The position numbers and the translations under genes are program-made. 7,373 nt of DNA. Origin: Peptococcaceae bacterium (GTDB lineage Bacteria > Bacillota > Dehalobacteriia > UBA7702). The first letter of the stretch is position 1; every line of letters begins with the position of its first letter. Below, in pieces: positions 1 to 5,864 of the stretch. The DNA lies in contig DXZC01000107.1 of NCBI GenBank assembly GCA_019415505.1, positions 1-7,373 of the forward strand, given 5' to 3'. Under the pieces are notes generated by a model. That model did not search any database. It was not told the origin of the DNA and saw nothing but the letters and a program-made list of their open reading frames with translations.

Positions 1-89
1 GTAATATTAGTAACTTAGTATTAATATTAATCTTATTTATTATTTACTTTATCTACTTCCTCAGAAAAAGGAGGGGAAAAGTATGTTAA
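1..89 (+). CDS. 3' end of a membrane protein, probably a GerB-type germination permease (partial)
   Basis: Reading from base 3, the frame stays open up to a TAA at 87-89. It encodes about 20 hydrophobic residues (N-I-S-N-L-V-L-I-L-I-L-F-I-I-Y-F-I-Y-F-L) followed by a basic tail, R-K-R-R-G-K-V-C. This looks like a last transmembrane helix with a positively charged cytoplasmic end. The stop lies 7 bases inside the following gerC gene, an overlap typical of translationally coupled genes. In ger operons the usual order is GerA, GerB (an APC-superfamily permease), GerC, so a GerB homologue is the natural guess. Only about 28 codons are visible. The family call is inferred from context, and the overlap and hydrophobicity are seen directly. 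Confidence 0.6.
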   Translation, partial: NISNLVLILILFIIYFIYFLRKRRGKVC

Positions 90-1210
90 AGAAGTCTATT
101 TGTATTGCTGCTCTACTTTTGTTAACCTTGCCTCTGAGCGGTTGTTGGGACAACGTGGTAATAGAAGAAAACACCATTATCACCTCAATCGGGATTGATG
201 AAACAGAGCCAAATGAAGAACCAGGCAAATCCCCCCACAAGTATATTTTTGTCACAGTTGGCAGCTTTAATGACAAAGATAAGGGTGATTTTACAACTGT
301 AGAAGCTGATATCCTAAGCGAAGCCCTGATAAAGGGCAATAACCGCTCTGTGCACCCACTTCGCTCCGCTAAGTTACATAGTATAGTATTCAACCGTCAA
401 GCAGCGGAACACGGTTATATACCGTTAGTTGATACCCATAAACTAGAAGAAGTAAATCGCTTTCTGCCGGATTATATGGTATCCAATACCGATGCTTTAG
501 AGATATTCAATACCTTAGGCAAAATGGGGTTGCAGGAAAAGGCGCTCACTTATTTAACCGATTTAGTAAACGGCGCGGCTAAATCCGGCTATTGCCCGGA
601 TATATCCACCTATGATTTTAATTTAGACTTTCTTAGTAAAGGACCGGACCCCATGCTGCCCTTGCTAGATATTAAAAATGATACTATCTTTGTTAAAGGT
701 ACGGCGTTATTTGCCAATGATAAAATGGTGGGGGAACTTACAGCTACAGAAAGTGTCTTTTTAAATCTTATACGCAACAATAAATCCTCGTTTTCTTACT
801 ATATACTCTTTCCCCTACAGGACGCCGCCTTTGATGACGCTATTTTTCAAACCCATAAATGCAATGCCAAAATTAGCACAGAAACCCAGGGGGACGATTT
901 AATTATTAACATAGACTTAGAGGTTAACGGCTATTTTGACAAATTTGTCTGGGGGCATTTACAGAAGATGATGAGTTATGAAGAGATTAACTCCTATATT
1001 AAAAATTATTTTAATACCAATGCCAAGGAAGTCTTTACCGTCTTACAAAGCTATAAATCAGACCCCTGTAATGTCAAGGGAATCCTAAAAATGAACGATT
1101 ATAGTTTTTATAATACCAGGGACTTTGCAAAGGTTTATCAAAAAGCAAAGGTAAATGTTAACACGGATTTAGATATAACCAATTCCCCGAACCCCAAAGT
1201 AACCAAATAA
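83..1210 (+). CDS. Ger(x)C family spore germination lipoprotein
   Basis: This is the C subunit of a nutrient germinant receptor. In the family it is a lipoprotein on the outer face of the spore inner membrane, acting with the A and B subunits. The 375-residue length matches GerAC-type proteins. A lipoprotein signal peptide covers residues 1-20, with lipobox L18-S-G-C21, and C21 starts the family hallmark C-W-D. An N-terminal GerC domain follows (about 22-195; note T-S-I-G-I-D at 34-39). The C-terminal domain (about 200-370) has the characteristic K-G-T-A-L-F...D-K-M-V-G-E-L stretch at 205-219 and ends in a short polar tail. The start is fixed by an AGGAGGGG ribosome binding site about 6 bases upstream and by the signal peptide. 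The upstream membrane-protein gene overlaps it by 7 bases, suggesting one operon in which this is the last gene. Which germinant is sensed cannot be read from this subunit. Confidence 0.93.
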   Translation: MLKKSICIAALLLLTLPLSGCWDNVVIEENTIITSIGIDETEPNEEPGKSPHKYIFVTVGSFNDKDKGDFTTVEADILSEALIKGNNRSVHPLRSAKLHSIVFNRQAAEHGYIPLVDTHKLEEVNRFLPDYMVSNTDALEIFNTLGKMGLQEKALTYLTDLVNGAAKSGYCPDISTYDFNLDFLSKGPDPMLPLLDIKNDTIFVKGTALFANDKMVGELTATESVFLNLIRNNKSSFSYYILFPLQDAAFDDAIFQTHKCNAKISTETQGDDLIINIDLEVNGYFDKFVWGHLQKMMSYEEINSYIKNYFNTNAKEVFTVLQSYKSDPCNVKGILKMNDYSFYNTRDFAKVYQKAKVNVNTDLDITNSPNPKVTK

Positions 1211-1237
1211 AGCCCCATTTACTGCTCTCAATAAAAA

Positions 1238-1272
1238 ATATCCCGCCGGATTTTAAGCTTCCAGCGGGATAT
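1238..1272. terminator. Bidirectional intrinsic terminator between convergent genes
   Basis: Inverted repeat with arms 1238-1249 (ATATCCCGCCGG) and 1261-1272 (CCAGCGGGATAT) and an 11-base loop. The arms pair over 12 positions with one C/A mismatch on the + strand, which becomes a U-G wobble on the minus strand. On the minus strand the stem is followed by a T-run (bases 1233-1237). On the + strand it is followed by CTTTATTT. It lies 27 bases after the gerC stop and 42 bases after the SLH gene stop, so it can end both transcripts. Confidence 0.85.
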
Positions 1273-1314
1273 CTTTATTTAGTTAACAAAAAATTTAGAT
1301 TATAACTACTTAAA

Positions 1315-2661
1315 TTATTCGGCAGGCAGTAAAACTTCAACTACCCGGACTATCATAGTCGCACCTTCAGCCCTGTTGGTTACTTTTTTAGGCTGGAAGT
1401 AGAATTTTCCGTCGGTACCTTCAATACCCTTAACCATACCTTCTTTATTCAAGGCGTTTACAGCGTCAACTGCCCAAGCTGAAATTGTCTTAGCATCGGC
1501 AAATTCCACCGGCGTTTTGTCTCCCTTTAATTCAAGCTTTTCATATTCAGTCAAATATCTGTAGATGAAGGTGAAAGCCTGTTCACGGGTAACAAATTCC
1601 ATCGGTCCAAAGGTAGTGGCGGTAAGACCTTCTGTTACGCCGGATTCCGCAGCCCACTGTACATAGGGGGCATACCAAGCGTCAGCCTTCACATCGGTGA
1701 AGTCGGTTTTACCGTCAAAATCACCTTCATCCTCTCCAGCAACGCAGAAGAGCATTTTTACTAACTGAGCCCGAGTGAAGCCTTCGCCAGGAGCATAGGT
1801 ATCCAAGGTTTTACCATTAACTATGCCCAGGGTTACTAAACCATAAATATTTTCTTTAGCCCAGTTGTAATTATCGAGGTCTTTAAATAAGGATACATCT
1901 ATGCCTGAATTAGCCGGTAAACGGACGAGATTAGGAATCTTGGTGCCATTAGGCAAATCGCCCAATTGGTGGTCGGCGTCAACGGCGATGCCGTCAGCAT
2001 ATCTTTCGACCTGCAATTTATGGGTTCCGGCAGTAATCATACTGGCAGGTACGCTAATTAAACCCTCGGCATCTGTTGTACCATCCAGCTTGTTACCGTC
2101 GAAAGTAACGGTAGCGCCGGCCAAAGGCGCAAGAACTGGCTTCCAGGCTGCGTCTTGAGTGTTAACAACTAACATGAGTTGGTAGGTGCCATCATTACCA
2201 TATACGATTGTAGCGATAGCAACATTAGCCATGGGCATCACGGAATATGCTAATGTAACGCTATCACCATCGCTAACCATTGTAGCGTCCATACCTTTAT
2301 CTGAGATTTCGCCATTTACGGCAAAAAGCCAGCCGGTATAAATAGTTTCACTACCCTGAACAAAGGAAAGCTCTCCGTAATCGTTAACCGACTCAATATA
2401 GCCAGGAGAATTTGAGACATACTCAATCTTCTTATCCTTCATAAATTGGGTGACGACGTCATAAGCGCTTACTTCGTCAGCTTTTTTTTCTAGAGTAACC
2501 TTGTAATCAGAATCATAAGAAATATTCTTGTCGGGACCTTCAATCTGTACAGATACGGTCAATGTTGTGCTGTCCGCTGCCATAACTCCGCAAACTGGCG
2601 CCAGAGCAAATGCGGCCATAACCATGACCAGGGCGAACAATACCAATGGTGTTTTTTTCAT
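1315..2661 (-). CDS. Secreted SLH-anchored protein with DUF4430 (transcobalamin-like) domain; candidate surface B12-binding protein
   Basis: A 448-residue exported protein, numbered here from the start I chose. Residues 1 to about 29 form a signal peptide (M-K-K, hydrophobic core, V-M-A-A). About 33-141 is a DUF4430 domain, the fold related to the C-terminal domain of transcobalamin and intrinsic factor, with the typical Y-T-G-W-L-F-A-V-N-G-E at 108-118 and D-G-D-S-V-T-L-A-Y at 131-139. About 145-250 looks like an all-beta, carboxypeptidase-regulatory-like insert (G-A-T-V-T-F-D-G...T-D-A-E-G). Three SLH repeats follow (about 258-306, 319-370, 386-440), with motifs T-R-A-Q, T-R-E-Q and N-R-A-E, and would bind cell-wall polymer. 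An upstream ATG at 2667 directly abuts the AGGAGG at 2668-2673, whereas the ATG at 2661 has a 6-base spacing, so 2661 is preferred. A B12 riboswitch leader precedes the gene. Corrinoid binding is inferred from that control and the domain; another ligand is possible. Confidence 0.9.
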   Translation of the reverse strand: MKKTPLVLFALVMVMAAFALAPVCGVMAADSTTLTVSVQIEGPDKNISYDSDYKVTLEKKADEVSAYDVVTQFMKDKKIEYVSNSPGYIESVNDYGELSFVQGSETIYTGWLFAVNGEISDKGMDATMVSDGDSVTLAYSVMPMANVAIATIVYGNDGTYQLMLVVNTQDAAWKPVLAPLAGATVTFDGNKLDGTTDAEGLISVPASMITAGTHKLQVERYADGIAVDADHQLGDLPNGTKIPNLVRLPANSGIDVSLFKDLDNYNWAKENIYGLVTLGIVNGKTLDTYAPGEGFTRAQLVKMLFCVAGEDEGDFDGKTDFTDVKADAWYAPYVQWAAESGVTEGLTATTFGPMEFVTREQAFTFIYRYLTEYEKLELKGDKTPVEFADAKTISAWAVDAVNALNKEGMVKGIEGTDGKFYFQPKKVTNRAEGATMIVRVVEVLLPAE

Positions 2662-2686
2662 TTCCATCCTCCTAAAAATAAATTAT

Positions 2687-2712
2687 AAAAAAAGTGAGGT
2701 GGAATACCTCAC
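2687..2712 (-). terminator. Riboswitch-controlled intrinsic terminator before the SLH gene
   Basis: Read on the minus strand, GTGAGGT (2712-2706), loop ATTCC, ACCTCAC (2700-2694), then seven T (2693-2687). The stem is a perfect 7 bp. It lies between the cobalamin aptamer and the SLH ribosome binding site, 26 bases from the start codon, so it would cut the transcript before the gene. Its 5' arm and loop (2709-2701) are complementary to the 3' end of the aptamer, as expected for an antiterminator/terminator switch. Confidence 0.88.
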
Positions 2713-2763
2713 ATTTTTACGCAAGTGTATTACAAAACAGTTCTCGCTATTTTGAAATAATTT

Positions 2764-2876
2764 ACAGGTATCCGGCTTGCTATTTTACTAGCTTACGGCG
2801 GCGGAACCGCTGAGGATTTGCACCTCAATTCCCTGGCAATAATAACATTTTTTAGCAATATTTGCTTATTACCTGT
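2764..2876 (-). promoter_or_regulatory. Cobalamin (B12) riboswitch aptamer
   Basis: Read on the minus strand, conserved elements of the cobalamin riboswitch appear in order. The P1 5' strand is ACAGGTA (2876-2870). GGTAATAA pairs with TTATTGCC, with one G-U, as a P2-like stem. Next come GGGAA, then GGTGCAAATCC, then AGCGGTTCCGCCGCC (the P4-P5/L5 region, consensus CCGCCACUG, here varied), and a GCTA...TAGC arm. The B12 box is AGCCGGATACCTGT (2777-2764), whose end TACCTGT pairs perfectly with ACAGGTA to close P1. The aptamer binds adenosylcobalamin or related corrinoids in this family. It sits before a terminator and the SLH/DUF4430 gene, so B12 most likely turns the gene off. The ligand subtype cannot be decided by eye. 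Confidence 0.92.
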
Positions 2877-2878
2877 TT

Positions 2879-2907
2879 ATAGTAACCTATTTGACACCTC
2901 GTGTCAA
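2879..2907 (-). promoter_or_regulatory. Sigma-A promoter of the B12 riboswitch-SLH transcript
   Basis: On the minus strand a perfect -35 box TTGACA (2907-2902) is followed by a 17-base spacer and a -10 box TACTAT (2884-2879, 4 of 6 consensus bases). The predicted transcription start falls around 2872-2874, essentially at the first bases of the aptamer, so the mRNA would begin with its P1 strand. The -35 box is one arm of a palindrome (2891-2907). Confidence 0.75.
2891..2907. repeat. 17-bp palindrome over the -35 box, possible operator
   Basis: TTGACAC-CTC-GTGTCAA is a perfect inverted repeat with 7-bp arms and a 3-base centre. Its minus-strand reading supplies the -35 hexamer of the riboswitch promoter and covers part of the spacer, where a repressor would block RNA polymerase. 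No T-run follows it on either strand, so it is not an intrinsic terminator. The binding protein, if any, is unknown. One arm may resemble TTGACA simply because it is a promoter element, so the operator role is inference. Confidence 0.45.
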
Positions 2908-2987
2908 CTAATATACACGCATATAATAATTTTTTCTACATCAAACTTAATCTTTTCTTTTGGTAAGGCCAGTTTACAGAGGTTTTT

Positions 2988-4412
2988 TTACTGTCCGGCT
3001 TCGGGATGTTGATTTTTTTGCCGTAATATGTATCTCACAAACCATAGAGAGCAACCTAAAGCAAATAAAATGCCAATAGGATAAGATATAGCGGCGGATA
3101 ACCGCAGCCCTTCTGGAGCCATAAGGATATAAGTGGAAGTTACCGCAGACATAAACGCCGCCGGTATAGCCGTAAGCCAAGGATTTTTGCCCTCACGGAA
3201 CAGATAGACAGAGGCCGTCCATAAGGCCATCATTGCCAAAGTTTGATTGCTCCAGGAAAAATAGCGCCACACGATAGTAACGTCTTGCTGGCATAAAATA
3301 TAGCCGACAGTTAATAAGGGCACCGCAATGAATAAGCGGCGTCTTACACTCTTTTGCTCGATTTTAAACCAATCAGCTATAACTAAGCGGGCGCTGCGAA
3401 AGGCGGTATCGCCGGAGGATATGGGGCAGGCTATTACCCCAATCATAGCAAATACAGCGCCAACTGGTCCTAATAGTCCGTTACAAATTTCATAGACCAC
3501 GCCGCTTTGCCCTCCCAGGCGGGTAATGGCTTCCTGAAGCCCGCCAGTTGATTCATAAAAGGCCACGCCAGCAGCGGCCCAGATTAAAGCTATCACGCCT
3601 TCCGCTACCATAGCGCCATAAAATATTTTACGGCCCTCGGTTTCCTTGGCTATACAGCGGGCCATGAGGGGAGATTGGGTAGCGTGAAAGCCGGAAATTG
3701 CGCCACAAGCCACGGTAATAAACATAAAAGGCCATATGGGTTCAGACTTAGGGTGTAGATTGGCCAAGGTTATTTCCGGAATGGCATAGCCCTTAATAAA
3801 GATGCCGCCAATTACGCCTAGGGCCATGAAAATTAGGCTAAGTCCAAAAATTGGGTATACCCGGCCAATAAGTTTATCTATCGGTATCATGGTAGCTAAA
3901 AAGTAGTAAGCAATGATAACAATTACCCAAAATCCCAGGGAAAAAGTATCAGGAGTTAAAATAGCCAAAAGACCCGCTGGGCCAGTGGCAAAAACAGTTC
4001 CCACCAAAACCAGGAGCACTACGGAAAAAATACGCATTATGACTTTAGCTATTGGGCCTAAATATATGCCCACCAATTCCGCAATAGAGGTACCGTTGTG
4101 CCGCATGGACATCATACCTATAAAAAAATCATGTACCGCGCCGGCAAAGATAGTGCCCAGGGTAATCCATAAAAATACCACTGGACCCCATAAAGCCCCG
4201 AGAATGGCGCCGTAAATGGGACCTAAACCGGCAATATTAAGTAGCTGTATAAGAAAAATTTTGGGGGTGGACATTGCCACATAGTCAGCCCCGTCTCTCA
4301 GGGACACCGCCGGCGTGGGACGGTCATCAGGTCCAAAAACCTTTTCCACAAACTTACCGTACAGAAAATACCCCGCAATTAAAGCTACTAAACATATAAA
4401 AAAAGAAATCAT
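2988..4412 (-). CDS. cstA: CstA-family carbon starvation membrane transporter
   Basis: A polytopic inner-membrane protein of the CstA/BtsT family, whose studied members import pyruvate or are linked to peptide uptake during carbon starvation. The 474 residues are almost entirely hydrophobic helices. Family motifs include D-G-x-D-Y near 40-44, G-P-I-Y-G-A-I-L-G-A-L-W-G-P (64-77), H-D-F...M-S-M-R-H-N-G-T-S (94-109), F-H-A-T-Q-S-P-L-M-A-R (242-252), I-S-S-G-D-T-A-F-R-S-A-R (331-342) and W-R-Y-F-S-W-S-N-Q-T-L-A (382-393). It belongs to the short form, well below the roughly 700 residues of the E. coli proteins. An upstream in-frame ATG at 4454 has no ribosome binding site. The ATG at 4412 has AGGAG five bases upstream and starts directly before the first helix, so I chose it. 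A weak promoter candidate, TTAACT-N16-TAGATT, lies at 4521-4494. No clear terminator follows the gene. The substrate is not readable from sequence. Confidence 0.92.
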   Translation of the reverse strand: MISFFICLVALIAGYFLYGKFVEKVFGPDDRPTPAVSLRDGADYVAMSTPKIFLIQLLNIAGLGPIYGAILGALWGPVVFLWITLGTIFAGAVHDFFIGMMSMRHNGTSIAELVGIYLGPIAKVIMRIFSVVLLVLVGTVFATGPAGLLAILTPDTFSLGFWVIVIIAYYFLATMIPIDKLIGRVYPIFGLSLIFMALGVIGGIFIKGYAIPEITLANLHPKSEPIWPFMFITVACGAISGFHATQSPLMARCIAKETEGRKIFYGAMVAEGVIALIWAAAGVAFYESTGGLQEAITRLGGQSGVVYEICNGLLGPVGAVFAMIGVIACPISSGDTAFRSARLVIADWFKIEQKSVRRRLFIAVPLLTVGYILCQQDVTIVWRYFSWSNQTLAMMALWTASVYLFREGKNPWLTAIPAAFMSAVTSTYILMAPEGLRLSAAISYPIGILFALGCSLWFVRYILRQKNQHPEAGQ

Positions 4413-4569
4413 AATTTCTCCTGCTCTCACATAGAAAGGTTTCTCTTTTAGCATTTCCGAGAGGATAGCTGATTATTTATGGTCCCGGTATAAAATCTAA
4501 AATATAAATGGCCAAAGTTAATATTTTGGAAGTGGCAGATGACGTCCTACTCAGGAAAAATAATCGAGG

Positions 4570-4602
4570 AAAAGCCTTTATCTGGAGCAGATAAAGGCTT
4601 TT
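4570..4602 (-). terminator. ftsZ terminator
   Basis: Perfect 15-bp inverted repeat, AAAAGCCTTTATCTG (4570-4584) and CAGATAAAGGCTTTT (4588-4602), around a 3-base loop, 24 bases after the ftsZ stop. On the minus strand the 3' arm ends in TTTT and then CC, so the U-tract is short. On the + strand a T5 follows. The stem is strong enough to end the ftsZ transcript and separate it from cstA. Confidence 0.85.
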
Positions 4603-4625
4603 TATAGTGCAATTTTATTCTACAA

Positions 4626-5699
4626 TCAGTCGTTTCTTCTCAGGAAGGAGGGAATTTCCAAATCATCTAATTCAAAACTGCTACCACCAAAGGTAGAGGA
4701 ACTCTTAGTTTCCGGCTCCTTAGCTTTTTCCTGAGTCGCCTCACCGTCAAAACCTGTGGCAATAACGATAACCCGAACTTCATCGTCTAAGGCTTCGTCA
4801 ATAGCCGCACCAAAGATAATATTGGCGTCTTTATCGGCGGCTTCTTCCACAATTTTAGCGGCTTCATTAACCTCAAACAGACTTAAATTGGGACAGCCGG
4901 TAATGTTTAAGATAACGCCTTGAGCGCCATGGATTGAGGATTCTAACAATGGGCTGGAAATAGCAGCTGTCGCCGCGTCAACGGCACGGTTTTCGCCCCG
5001 GGCAATACCGATACCCATTAAGGCGCTGCCAGCATCTTTCATCACGGACTTAACATCGTTAAAGTCAAGATTAATCAAGGCGGGCATACTGATAAGGTCG
5101 GTAATACTTTGAATACCTTGATGCAATACGTCGTTGACTATGCCAAAGCTCTCCGTCATAGGAGTGCGGCTATCTACAATTTGTAAAAGTTTATCATTAG
5201 GAATGGTAATTAAGGCATCTACTTCATCTTTTAATTCATTGATGCCATATTCAGCTTGTTGGGAACGCCTTCTACCTTCAAAGCTAAAGGGCCGAGTGAC
5301 AACCCCCACGGTGAGAGCGCCAAGTTCTCTGGCTACGGAAGCAATTATAGGAGCGGCGCCTGTGCCTGTGCCACCGCCCATGCCGGCGGTAACAAAGACC
5401 ATATCAGAGCCGGCCAACATTTCTTTAATTTCTTCCCTGCTTTCTTCAGCAGATTTTCTACCCATTTCAGGGTTACCGCCAGAGCCTAAACCCCTAGTTA
5501 ATTTAGTGCCGATTTGCAGTTTTTCATCGGCTTCGGATTTTTTCAGGACTTGCAGGTCAGTGTTAACCGCAATGAAATCCACACCATTGACTTCATTGAC
5601 AATCATGTGGTCTATGGCGTTATTGCCACCGCCGCCGACCCCCACTACCCGGATCTTAGCGAACTGATCGTAATCCATATCTTCAAATTCCAATGCCAT
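4626..5699 (-). CDS. ftsZ: Cell division protein FtsZ
   Basis: Tubulin-like GTPase that polymerises into the Z ring at mid-cell and recruits the division machinery. The protein is 357 residues. The N-terminal GTP-binding half has G-V-G-G-G-G-N-N at 20-27 and the tubulin signature G-G-G-T-G-T-G at 108-114. The synergy (T7) loop N-L-D-F-N-D at 210-215 keeps both catalytic aspartates, D212 and D215. After a short linker of about 25 residues (318-343) comes the conserved C-terminal peptide D-D-L-E-I-P-S-F-L-R-R (345-355), which in other bacteria binds FtsA, SepF and other partners. The start follows GGGAGG with 7 bases of spacing. The gene has its own consensus promoter and a terminator, so it can be expressed alone. 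It directly follows ftsQ; ftsA, common at this place in many bacteria, is absent here. Confidence 0.98.
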   Translation of the reverse strand: MALEFEDMDYDQFAKIRVVGVGGGGNNAIDHMIVNEVNGVDFIAVNTDLQVLKKSEADEKLQIGTKLTRGLGSGGNPEMGRKSAEESREEIKEMLAGSDMVFVTAGMGGGTGTGAAPIIASVARELGALTVGVVTRPFSFEGRRRSQQAEYGINELKDEVDALITIPNDKLLQIVDSRTPMTESFGIVNDVLHQGIQSITDLISMPALINLDFNDVKSVMKDAGSALMGIGIARGENRAVDAATAAISSPLLESSIHGAQGVILNITGCPNLSLFEVNEAAKIVEEAADKDANIIFGAAIDEALDDEVRVIVIATGFDGEATQEKAKEPETKSSSTFGGSSFELDDLEIPSFLRRND

Positions 5700-5806
5700 G
5701 CCATTTCCTCCCTTTATATTTATACGATAATAATGGACTTCGAGAATCGAGGAATCTGTATAATACTATTTTTCAAATTTAATAAACCATACAAATATCC
5801 TGTTTA

Positions 5807-5835
5807 ATTATAATGCTTTTTGATGTTCTTGTCAA
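5807..5835 (-). promoter_or_regulatory. Consensus sigma-A promoter of ftsZ
   Basis: Minus-strand TTGACA (5835-5830), 17-base spacer, TATAAT (5812-5807), with both hexamers at full consensus. The expected start is near 5800, giving an AT-rich 5' leader of about 100 bases before the ftsZ ATG at 5699. It lies in the 165-base gap after ftsQ, where no terminator was seen, so ftsZ may also receive readthrough from ftsQ. Confidence 0.88.
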
Positions 5836-5864
5836 TTACTCTGATATTTTTCCCTATTAAGTAA

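Noticed and set aside
2662..2667. Upstream ATG as start of the SLH protein
   Set aside because: This ATG directly touches the AGGAGG, leaving no spacing; the ATG six bases later has ideal spacing and gives a standard M-K-K signal peptide.
2891..2907. Palindrome as a terminator for cstA
   Set aside because: No T-run follows it on the minus strand, and it coincides with a -35 box, so an operator or promoter role is more likely.
2818..3012. Open frame of 64 codons on the + strand between the SLH and cstA genes
   Set aside because: It runs through the B12 aptamer, its promoter and the cstA 3' end, and has no ribosome binding site. The regulatory reading on the other strand explains the DNA better.
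4413..4454. N-terminal extension of CstA from the ATG at 4454
   Set aside because: No ribosome binding site precedes it. The ATG at 4412 has AGGAG at five bases and begins at the first transmembrane helix.
4413..4569. Possible riboswitch or T-box leader before cstA
   Set aside because: No conserved aptamer motif, specifier-like domain or terminator was seen on the minus strand here; only a weak promoter candidate and the ribosome binding site.
5134..5667. Long open frame (177 codons) on the + strand opposite ftsZ
   Set aside because: It is antisense to the conserved GTP-binding core of FtsZ, has a low-complexity Pro/Ser/Leu composition and no convincing ribosome binding site; it is a shadow of ftsZ codon use.
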